DNA of 8,255 bases from Deltaproteobacteria bacterium (GTDB taxonomy: Bacteria; Bdellovibrionota; UBA1018; UBA923), in assembly GCA_016194725.1 (NCBI GenBank), contig JACQAW010000073.1, forward strand, positions 1 to 8,255, in the 5' to 3' direction. The notes under the pieces were generated by a model. That model ran no database searches, was not told the DNA's origin, and was given only the letters and a program-made list of their open reading frames with translations. The position numbers were made by a program, and so were the translations under genes. Positions 1-5,591 of the stretch are shown in pieces (the stretch's first letter is position 1; each line of letters begins with the position of its first letter).

Positions 1-479
1 ATGCCTTCGTGCCCAGCTGCGTGAGCCAGCTCGCGGCGCCTTTCTTCAAAGGCCTCAAGAGGCGCAAAGAGGCGCATGAGGCCGGCCATGGTAAACACCA
101 GGATGAAGCCACCTACGAACTCAGCCACGACAAACTGCCAGCCCATCATGATCCAAAGCACCACGCTCAGCTCAATGACCAGATTCGTTGAGGCGAGCAA
201 AAAGGCCAGCGCTGGAATGATGTGCGCACCCTTCTGAAAAATACTGCGAGACATGGCGGCGGCTGCGTAAGAGCAAGACGAGCTGATCGCCCCGAAAAAC
301 ATCGCTTCCACCAATTCTTTAAAGCCGGGGCGCCCAAGAGCAACGGCTATCCTTTTCTTTGGGATAAAAGCCATTACGACGCCGGAGAGGGCGAATCCAA
401 GCACTAAAGCCCAAAAAATTAACCAAAACATCCCGGCTGCCGCATAGAGCCCATTTCCCAGCGTCTGTATTTTATTCAC
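1..479 (-). CDS. ArsP_1/DUF318-family membrane permease, partial (C-terminus off window)
   Basis: Start codon is GTG at 479-477. The visible 159 residues are strongly hydrophobic, with likely membrane segments near residues 16-40, 86-110 and 112-136. The stretch SSSCSYAAAAM (66-76, with C69), followed by SRSIFQKGAH and then LASTNLVIEL, resembles the permease family that contains ArsP (Pfam ArsP_1, formerly DUF318). Characterised ArsP proteins export trivalent organoarsenicals through cysteine-containing membrane helices; the substrate here is unknown. The reading frame stays open to position 1, so the rest of the gene lies outside. The start overlaps the MerR-family stop codon as GTGA, with GGAGG at 490-494 ten bases upstream, so translation is probably coupled to the regulator and the pair is co-transcribed. 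Inference: this is the effector controlled by the adjacent regulator, exporting a metal, metalloid or thiol-reactive compound. Family assignment is fairly sure; substrate is not. Confidence 0.8.
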   Translation of the reverse strand, partial: MNKIQTLGNGLYAAAGMFWLIFWALVLGFALSGVVMAFIPKKRIAVALGRPGFKELVEAMFFGAISSSCSYAAAAMSRSIFQKGAHIIPALAFLLASTNLVIELSVVLWIMMGWQFVVAEFVGGFILVFTMAGLMRLFAPLEAFEERRRELAHAAGHEG

Positions 480-874
480 GGTGATGAAACCTCCATGCGT
501 TCAAGAATGGGGCACGGTGACTTAAGAGAGCCGTGTTCGCAATCCCGAACGAGCTTCTTCAAGTTAGATTCAAGCTTTTTCAGTTCCGTGATTTTTGAAC
601 GAATTTCCGAAATCTTTTCCCTGGCCTTGGCTCTTACTCTTTCACGTGCCGCAGGGGTTGAAGCCCTGAGGTTCAAAAGTTCGCGAATGTCATTGAGCGC
701 GAAGCCCAGGTCTTGCGCGCGTTTAATGAATAGAAGGCGCTTAAGCGAATCTGCGTCATAAATACGATAGCCGGAATCACGTCTTTGCACGGCCTTAAGT
801 ATTCCGATTCGTTCGTAGTAGCGGACTGTCTGTATATTGACGTTGGCCTGTTTTGCGAGCGTACCTATGTTCAT
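476..874 (-). CDS. MerR-family metal-type transcriptional regulator
   Basis: 132 residues, typical for the family. The N-terminal winged helix-turn-helix (about 1-70) has the hallmark TVRYYERIGIL and SGYRIYD stretches. A long dimerisation helix follows (about 77-110), then a C-terminal metal-loop-like segment with C112 and C121 (DCEHGSLKSPCPI). In MerR, PbrR, CadR and ZntR the loop cysteines cooperate with a third cysteine at the start of the dimerisation helix. By my hand alignment that position is R77 here; CueR has serine there. The C-X8-C spacing is that of MerR rather than the C-X7-C of CueR. This is therefore a metal-regulator-like protein with an altered binding site, and its inducer cannot be named. 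No Shine-Dalgarno sequence precedes the ATG; the promoter at 881-912 places the transcript start at or next to it. It is followed by the overlapping permease gene, so it most likely controls its own operon. Confidence 0.93.
   Translation of the reverse strand: MNIGTLAKQANVNIQTVRYYERIGILKAVQRRDSGYRIYDADSLKRLLFIKRAQDLGFALNDIRELLNLRASTPAARERVRAKAREKISEIRSKITELKKLESNLKKLVRDCEHGSLKSPCPILERMEVSSP
490..494 (-). promoter_or_regulatory. Ribosome binding site for the permease GTG start
   Basis: GGAGG lies inside the last codons of the MerR-family gene, 10 bases before the GTG at 479. It supports that unusual start and the 4-bp GTGA overlap, and so translational coupling of permease to regulator. Confidence 0.7.
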
Positions 875-880
875 AAATAC

Positions 881-912
881 AGTATAAACCCTATACCCAG
901 GTATAGGGTCAA
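881..912 (-). promoter_or_regulatory. MerR-type promoter with operator between -35 and -10
   Basis: Read on the minus strand, the -35 is TTGACC (912-907) and the -10 is TATACT (886-881), with a 20-bp spacer, or TTATAC (887-882) with a 19-bp spacer. Between them lies a perfect inverted repeat with arms ACCCTATACC (888-897) and GGTATAGGGT (900-909) and a 2-bp centre. The over-long spacer filled with a dyad is the signature of promoters that MerR-family proteins activate by twisting DNA. It faces the regulator gene, so autoregulation is expected. Counting 7 bases from the end of the -10 reaches position 874, the A of the regulator ATG, implying a leaderless or nearly leaderless mRNA. Confidence 0.88.
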
Positions 913-971
913 GAGTCTATAAAAAGCATGTTTCGAAGGTTTTGGGCCCGCTCGAGCGCCCGAAAGGTCTC

Positions 972-1688
972 TTAGCCAACCTGGGCTTTGCCAGGCGGGC
1001 GCTCTTCCTTGACGATCTTTCCGTCCTCAAGCGTAATGACTCGATCAGCCTCGTAGCCGAAAGCCATATTGTGCGTGGTGATGATGATCGCCAATCCCTT
1101 CTCATTCACAAGCTTCTTGAAGAGCTGAAAGATCGCCTCACCCGAAACCCTGTCGAGATTTCCCGTAGGTTCATCGGCGACAAGAATCTTCGAGTCAATT
1201 ATGAGCGCACGGGCAATAGCCACGCGCTGCATTTGTCCACCCGAAAGCTCACTAGGAAGGTGTGTCGCTCTATCGGACAGCCCCACCATCGCAAGCACCT
1301 CGCGAGTATGCACGGGGTCCGGCTTCTTTCCCAGGAACAGGAGTGGCAGCTCCACGTTTTCAGTTACGGTTAGCGTCGGCAAAAGGTGGAACTGCTGGAA
1401 AACGAACCCAAGATTCCCGCGCCTGATCTCGACGAGATCGTCTTCCTTCAAGCCAGCGACCGGCTTACCGGCCACGTTAAGAGTCCCGTCGGTCGGCGCG
1501 TCGAGACAAGAAAGGATATTGATTAGAGTCGTTTTCCCCGAGCCCGAAGGGCCGAGAATCGAAACCATCTCCCCCTTGCGGATCGTGATGTCCACGCCGT
1601 CCAACGCCTTCACGGTTTCGATTCCACGATGGTAGTAGCGTTTGAGGCCACGGCCTTCAATAATAACTTCGTTGTTCGCCTTGCTCAT
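972..1688 (-). CDS. ABC transporter ATP-binding protein, MacB/LolD type
   Basis: 238 residues, the usual size of a stand-alone LolD-like ATPase. All catalytic motifs are present: Walker A GPSGSGKTT (46-54), Q-loop within FVFQQFHLLP (95-104), signature LSGGQMQR (148-155), Walker B ILVADEP with the catalytic glutamate at E173, D-loop NLD (177-179) and H-loop histidine H206. It should be cytoplasmic and energise the FtsX-type permease encoded immediately upstream. Only 2 bp separate the permease stop from this ATG, and AAGGAG at 1699-1704 lies 10 bases ahead of it. It is the last gene of the five-gene operon. MacB/LolCDE-type ABC systems usually act on periplasmic or outer-leaflet substrates by mechanotransmission instead of moving solutes through the membrane. 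The substrate here is unknown. No clear terminator follows; the next promoter, for the MerR-family gene, begins about 60 bp downstream. Confidence 0.95.
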   Translation of the reverse strand: MSKANNEVIIEGRGLKRYYHRGIETVKALDGVDITIRKGEMVSILGPSGSGKTTLINILSCLDAPTDGTLNVAGKPVAGLKEDDLVEIRRGNLGFVFQQFHLLPTLTVTENVELPLLFLGKKPDPVHTREVLAMVGLSDRATHLPSELSGGQMQRVAIARALIIDSKILVADEPTGNLDRVSGEAIFQLFKKLVNEKGLAIIITTHNMAFGYEADRVITLEDGKIVKEERPPGKAQVG

Positions 1689-1690
1689 GG

Positions 1691-2968
1691 TTATGCCGCT
1701 CCTTCACGAATAGCGTCTACTGGTCTCATCGAGGCCGCGCGCCATGCGGGATAAAGACCACCAAAGAAACCCAGAATCACCGCGCCTAAAATGGCGTAGC
1801 CGATCACTCCCGGAGTGATCTGGACGATTGAGCCCGACACGCCGAGGTTGGCCAGGGACTTGATGGCCCGTTCGACGACCCCGGTGCCGATGACGGCGAC
1901 GAGAGAGCCCACCAGTGCCCCAAATAAACAGATCATGAGCGTCTCTAACCAGATGAGCTCGAAGATGTCGCTACGCCTGGCACCCAACGCCTTCATGATG
2001 CCGATTTCTCCCGTGCGCTCGTAAACCGACATGAGAATCGTATTGATGACGCCGATCAGCGCCACGATCACCGCGATCACAGCAACGGCCGCGATCATCG
2101 TCTGCGCAGTGGCCACCAGCCCCACGAGCGTATTTTTTACCTGTTGCAGGCCGACAACCTGAACCTCGGGAAGCTTCAGCCAGCGGTTCTCGAACTCACG
2201 CATCTTGAACTGATTAAACTCCTTGAGCTTGATGCCAAGAATCGTGACCTGATTGGGCCGATTGAAAAATTCGCGTGCGGCATCGATCGGCATGAAGACC
2301 GTGCCGTCATCCTGCGTCCCAGTGCGCTCGAGCACGCCGACGACCTTGAATTCATGTCGCACGGGCATTGTGGCGCCGTTCGGCGTAATCGACGCGTAAA
2401 AAGTGTCGCCTACTTTACGCTGCTCATATTCTGCAGCCTCAAATCCGATAACAACCTCGCTCTTGGACGCGGCCCCGAACCAACGGCCCCCTTCATATCC
2501 CGCGCCGCCCTTGAACTTGAGCCAGGGCTTCATCGTGACGAAGCTCGGCGCGTCGATGCCGCTGATGATGGTGAAGCTCTTATCCTTGGTGGCTCCCGGC
2601 GCGCCGTCGTCCCGGATACCGCTTCCTTCCTTTTGCGCGACACCGACGAAGACGGGAGTGATGCTGGCAATGTCCGGGTCGTTCTTCACCTTGTCGAGCG
2701 TGTCGCCCGGTAGATACAGCAAGCCAGTGCCGCCCTTGAGCATCATCGTCGCCGCTTCATACGGGCAACCCTTGGCCATGATCATGACCTGGAAGCCGAG
2801 CATCTCGATGCTCTTGTTGATGGCTTCGCGATATCCCAGCATGAACCCGCCAAGCGAGACGGCGACGGCCACGGCCAAACCCACGCCCGCGACCGTGAGA
2901 ACGGTTCTGACGACGCGCCGCCTGAGATTCTTGATTGCAAGAGCGGCGAATCCCAACAACTGATACAT
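1691..2968 (-). CDS. MacB/FtsX-type ABC transporter permease
   Basis: 425 residues with the MacB/LolC layout. There is one N-terminal membrane helix (about 24-46), a periplasmic domain of roughly 240 residues (MacB_PCD-like), then three C-terminal helices (about 286-312, 342-364 and 386-408). Diagnostic FtsX-family stretches are SVYERTGEIGIMKALGARR (314-332), in the cytoplasmic coupling loop that contacts the ATPase, and YPAWRAASMRPVDAIRE (406-422). The periplasmic domain begins with GCPYEAA (C68), which could be a ligand or lipid contact, but this is not demonstrable here. AAGGAG (2977-2982) lies 8 bases before the ATG and overlaps the stop codon of the preceding OB-fold-like gene. The ATPase follows after 2 bp. 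No MacA/HlyD-type adaptor or TolC-like gene is present in the operon, so this is probably not a standard MacAB-TolC pump. Confidence 0.93.
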   Translation of the reverse strand: MYQLLGFAALAIKNLRRRVVRTVLTVAGVGLAVAVAVSLGGFMLGYREAINKSIEMLGFQVMIMAKGCPYEAATMMLKGGTGLLYLPGDTLDKVKNDPDIASITPVFVGVAQKEGSGIRDDGAPGATKDKSFTIISGIDAPSFVTMKPWLKFKGGAGYEGGRWFGAASKSEVVIGFEAAEYEQRKVGDTFYASITPNGATMPVRHEFKVVGVLERTGTQDDGTVFMPIDAAREFFNRPNQVTILGIKLKEFNQFKMREFENRWLKLPEVQVVGLQQVKNTLVGLVATAQTMIAAVAVIAVIVALIGVINTILMSVYERTGEIGIMKALGARRSDIFELIWLETLMICLFGALVGSLVAVIGTGVVERAIKSLANLGVSGSIVQITPGVIGYAILGAVILGFFGGLYPAWRAASMRPVDAIREGAA

Positions 2969-2980
2969 ATCGTCTTCTCC

Positions 2981-3355
2981 TTACTGAAGTTCCAACGCGC
3001 TTGCGAAGAACTCATAGCCCTGGTCAAAAGGCTTCGTGCGGCCCTCGACCTTGACGTGATGCCCATTTTTTCCCATTGGTGCGTTCATCGCGATGTCGGC
3101 GAGATCGACACGGAGCTCCTTGTCGCCGGCCAGCAAAAAGAAATAGCAGCCCATCGTCGTACATTGCTTCGTGACCGTGCCTTCGAGTGAGACAGTCTTG
3201 CCAAGATGGTCTTTGGGATGCTCGATTACGTCTTTTACCTCGGCCTTCGGCGCACCAGTGAATTCACCCGCCACGAAAGGAGCATTCATCGAGCGCCAAA
3301 GCAGCACTCCACCCACGAGCAAAATCAGGCCGCAGATGGCAAAGATCGTTTTCAC
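2981..3355 (-). CDS. Small membrane-anchored periplasmic OB-fold-like protein
   Basis: 124 residues starting at GTG 3355-3353. The N-terminus KTIFAICGLILLVGGVLLW is a single hydrophobic segment (about 4-20), either an uncleaved anchor or a signal peptide. The remainder reads as alternating beta strands, with LGKTVSLEGTVTKQCTTMGC (51-70), YFFLLAGDKELRVDL and HHVKVEGRTKPFDQGYEFFA. This resembles small OB-fold proteins of the DUF4920 or tRNA_anti-like type, where a C..GC motif also occurs. C65 and C70, with M68 between them, could form a disulfide or bind a metal. No biochemical role can be assigned. Its start overlaps the stop of the FMN_bind-like gene by 4 bp (GTGA), and the ABC permease starts 12 bp after its own stop, so it probably works at the periplasmic face of that transporter. 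Confidence 0.75.
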   Translation of the reverse strand: MKTIFAICGLILLVGGVLLWRSMNAPFVAGEFTGAPKAEVKDVIEHPKDHLGKTVSLEGTVTKQCTTMGCYFFLLAGDKELRVDLADIAMNAPMGKNGHHVKVEGRTKPFDQGYEFFASALELQ

Positions 3356-4083
3356 TTGCTCATCCCTTTCGCCTTTTCAAAAAAAGGCTCAAATTTCCTG
3401 CCATAGACGAAGAAGTCGAGCAGAATGAGATTCTTCCTGATGCCTCGGATCGAGGCATCGTAGTCGGGCCGGCCATTCTCGTCGAGCTTCGGGGGCTTGA
3501 TCCTGCCAACGCGGTCTTTCTGCGACGCTGGCTGGGCCTTCGCGTAGTAATCATGTTTATAGAAGTCGCCCAAGGTGAGCCCCTCGAACTGCTTTCTAAA
3601 ATCCTTGTTGCGCAGTTGCTCAGCGGCTGGGCTCTCAAGACGCTGGAAAAAGAATTTTCGGATCGCCGCCGTCTTGGGATCGACTGATAGGAAAACCTGT
3701 ATCACGCCGCCCTTTCCTGGCACGTTCACGCCGTGAACGACGCCGATCTTTTGGGCGCCCTTGAAAATGCCATAAACGGTGTAGGGCGTCTCGTAGGTTT
3801 CGTAGATCGGATCAAGATCGCTTCCCAGCCGATCACGCAGCGCCTTGAAAAGCCCCTGGCCGTCAGGGAGTTTTGTGAACTCCTTCAAATCCTCCTTGTA
3901 GCTCGACATGTCAGGAAAGAGGTATTTGAGATCTTCGGCGGGATTGCTCAGGGTGCATCCAATCGCGGCAAGCGCCGCATGAGGAGCAATAAGCGTGGCG
4001 AGCGCGAGCGTCATGAGCGCGAACCAAGCGCGCACGACGAAAGCTCTACCAGTAGCGATAGTATTGAAGTGTCCAGATGACAT
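3352..4083 (-). CDS. Secreted FMN_bind/RnfG-like domain protein of unknown function
   Basis: 243 residues from the ATG at 4083, chosen because AGGAG (4090-4094) sits 6 bases ahead; an in-frame ATG at 4107 lacks this support. Residues 1-39 form a signal peptide ending APHAALA. The following AIGC puts C43 in a weak lipobox-like setting, so a lipoprotein is possible. The central part (about 94-174), with GGVIQVFLSVDP, then RLESP, then FRKQFEGLTLGDF, resembles the FMN_bind domain of RnfG/NosR-type proteins, where a related VxxDxxGxI...ETPG...F pattern occurs. I do not see the S/T-G-A-T-type flavinylation motif used by ApbE, so covalent FMN is unlikely. The C-terminal 55 residues are basic and aromatic. 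The gene overlaps the 3' end of the outer-membrane barrel gene by 38 bp in another frame. Domain assignment is tentative. Confidence 0.7.
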   Translation of the reverse strand: MSSGHFNTIATGRAFVVRAWFALMTLALATLIAPHAALAAIGCTLSNPAEDLKYLFPDMSSYKEDLKEFTKLPDGQGLFKALRDRLGSDLDPIYETYETPYTVYGIFKGAQKIGVVHGVNVPGKGGVIQVFLSVDPKTAAIRKFFFQRLESPAAEQLRNKDFRKQFEGLTLGDFYKHDYYAKAQPASQKDRVGRIKPPKLDENGRPDYDASIRGIRKNLILLDFFVYGRKFEPFFEKAKGMSK

Positions 4084-5242
4084 TCTTATCTCCTGTCTGG
4101 CGAGCAAGCTGATACTCGCAATTAAGCTTGATCCAATGAAGGTTTGACGCGCTCACGTCGTTACTGAAATACCATGTTGCTTCGCCAAAGAACGATGAAT
4201 CAGTGGATGACGGAGCGTTCTGCCCCACAAGCCGCTGATCGCGCCTCATGTCCTGCCAGAACCAGCGATATTGTGCGGACAGACCCCAGCGCCGGGACGC
4301 ACGCAGATAGTCGAGCTGGTGGAGCTGTGTCACAACGGCGTCGGGTTTGTCGCGTCCGCCACCGACTTCCGAGGTCCAGGTGAACGTGCCCGACGAAGCC
4401 GCGATTCGATAGCGGCCGTCCACGCCGGCTCGCAACGTATTGACGATATTATTCATGCCGGCATCCGCCATAACGGCAGGGCTCCGCATCGTGGCCTCGG
4501 GATCAATTCTTTGACCGCCGATAACAGCCAGTCCAGCCTCTAGGCCATCTTCAGACTGATACTTATTTGCGAGGCTCACGCGCGCCGCACCCAGTCCGCT
4601 TTGGCCCTTGAATTTGGCAGCGTAGCCTGAGCCAGCCAGATAATAGACGTCATAACGAAGGTCGTCGCTCAGAATCCCCCAGAACCCCGTGTACCAATCT
4701 CGCTCGAATCCAAAGTTTCGTTCATTTGAAAGCTGAAGAATCGTGCCGTGAGTATCGGTCGCGAGATTCAAGCCAAAGGGCACATAAAAACGACCGATCC
4801 TCGCGTTCACGCTCCCGACAGACCCAGCTAGGTCATAGAGGTCGGCGTAGGCGTTATGATACTCGAAGAACCAGCGCGGACGATTCCTGCCCTCCAGGTC
4901 ATTCATCGAGCCGACGAAGCCATCGCGACGCACAAGCCGCCCTTGGAAGTCGAGGCCCAGAATCGTCTTCGTCTCAGTCGAAAACTTCTTTTGAATCTCG
5001 AATCCCGCCGACTGGCGACTTGCCGAGTGGCTCTTCCCGGTCGTTCCAAACTCCGACATCAACTCTTTTCTCAACGCGAAATTCTCGGAGAAGAGCTTTT
5101 CGGTCCAGGACTGTGGCTTTTGGGCCTGTTCTGTCGGCTTCTCCTCAACATCAGCAAATGGGTCTGCTTCCTCAGCGGCATGGGTCGACGCGCAAAGGAA
5201 AAGGAAGGCTGAGGTAAAAGCAAAGGTCGAACACTTCTTCAA
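4046..5242 (-). CDS. Outer-membrane beta-barrel (porin-like) protein, TTG start
   Basis: 398 residues from TTG at 5242-5240. The frame is open upstream to an ATG at 5464, but that 74-residue extension looks non-coding. From the TTG the protein begins as a clean signal peptide, KKCSTFAFTSAFLFL, ending near THAA (residues 22-23), and GGAG at 5253-5256 lies 10 bases ahead. An acidic, proline-containing linker follows. The rest shows alternating aromatic/polar strands typical of barrels, including RIGRFYVPFGLNLATDTHG, RYDVYYLAGSGYAAKFKGQ and WGLSAQYRWFWQD, and ends YYRYW, an aromatic C-terminus as recognised by the BAM machinery. It may be a porin or a structural outer-membrane partner. No substrate-selectivity motif is recognised. 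It is the first gene of the five-gene operon, so the system spans inner membrane to outer membrane. Confidence 0.82.
   Translation of the reverse strand: MKKCSTFAFTSAFLFLCASTHAAEEADPFADVEEKPTEQAQKPQSWTEKLFSENFALRKELMSEFGTTGKSHSASRQSAGFEIQKKFSTETKTILGLDFQGRLVRRDGFVGSMNDLEGRNRPRWFFEYHNAYADLYDLAGSVGSVNARIGRFYVPFGLNLATDTHGTILQLSNERNFGFERDWYTGFWGILSDDLRYDVYYLAGSGYAAKFKGQSGLGAARVSLANKYQSEDGLEAGLAVIGGQRIDPEATMRSPAVMADAGMNNIVNTLRAGVDGRYRIAASSGTFTWTSEVGGGRDKPDAVVTQLHQLDYLRASRRWGLSAQYRWFWQDMRRDQRLVGQNAPSSTDSSFFGEATWYFSNDVSASNLHWIKLNCEYQLARQTGDKNVIWTLQYYRYW
4090..4094 (-). promoter_or_regulatory. Ribosome binding site choosing the 4083 start
   Basis: AGGAG sits 6 bases before the ATG at 4083. The upstream in-frame ATG at 4107 would put extra charged residues ahead of the signal peptide, so 4083 is preferred. 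The site lies within the coding sequence of the overlapping barrel gene. Confidence 0.65.
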
Positions 5243-5252
5243 AACGGTGGCT

Positions 5253-5256
5253 CTCC
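5253..5256 (-). promoter_or_regulatory. Ribosome binding site supporting the TTG start
   Basis: GGAG with a 10-base gap to the TTG at 5242. No ATG or GTG in frame lies near the signal peptide, so this site decides the start. Confidence 0.6.
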
Positions 5257-5525
5257 ATACAGTAGTACGCTCGGGTTGATCTAAATGTGACACTGACTTT
5301 CCGTAACGTATCGCAATAAGCGTGCCTTGGAATTTCGGTTCAGCCGAGGGGCCATCTGGGACATTTCGTCTCGGCCCGACGACCTCTTGTCTCCCCAGTA
5401 CCGCCCGAGCCTTTCGATGCAATTTGACAATAGGGGTACATTTCCGCTCACTTGCGGCATCCACGGCGGAGAAAGACAGAGCAAGGGCAAAAAACCCGCA
5501 GGCCCATGTGGAGACTCTGAACAGA

Positions 5526-5572
5526 ACTTCAGGAACACTTCAGATGCAGAAGACGCAATCACTGCGTATTGT
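5526..5572 (+). promoter_or_regulatory. Putative OmpR-family binding site and promoter for the PepSY-like gene
   Basis: Two direct repeats ACTTCAG lie at 5526-5532 and 5537-5543, with an 11-bp period. OmpR/PhoB-family regulators bind as head-to-tail dimers to repeats of this spacing (PhoB and PmrA boxes are known cases). A possible -10 TATTGT (5567-5572) lies 23 bp after the second repeat, with no good -35, as expected for an activated promoter. The natural candidate ligand is the response regulator encoded at 6269. A 7-bp repeat can arise by chance, so this is a proposal. Confidence 0.45.
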
Positions 5573-5591
5573 CTGAAACAAGGAGATACTC

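Larger units (their letters stand above)
5243..5591. other. Divergent intergenic control region, no gene recognised
   Basis: About 350 bp separate the leftward barrel operon from the rightward PepSY-like gene. Open frames occur on both strands, but none has a plausible start with a ribosome binding site, protein-like composition or recognisable motif. The right edge carries the ACTTCAG repeats. A TTGACA at 5424-5429 has no matching -10 at 16-18 bp. I found no convincing sigma-70 promoter for the barrel operon; both promoters may depend on an activator. Confidence 0.6.

Noticed and set aside
9..407. Short plus-strand open frames at the left edge
   Set aside because: They are antisense to a clearly membrane-protein-like permease frame that runs through the same bases.
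942..965. GC-rich palindromic stretch after the ATPase gene as a terminator
   Set aside because: The palindromic core leaves no proper loop, the outer pairing is only about 4 bp, and no T-run follows on the minus strand.
972..2968. Calling the ABC pair MacB, LolC/LolD or a copper NosFY-type transporter by name
   Set aside because: Motifs fit the broad MacB/LolCDE superfamily, but there is no adaptor, TolC, LolE or nos gene nearby to justify a specific name.
5424..5452. TTGACA as a plus-strand sigma-70 promoter
   Set aside because: The hexamer is perfect, but no acceptable -10 lies 16-18 bp downstream, and it is 160 bp from the next start codon.
5240..5464. Longer N-terminus for the barrel protein beginning at the ATG at 5464
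   Set aside because: The 74 extra residues are not protein-like and would bury the signal peptide. The TTG at 5242 has a ribosome binding site and gives a clean signal sequence.
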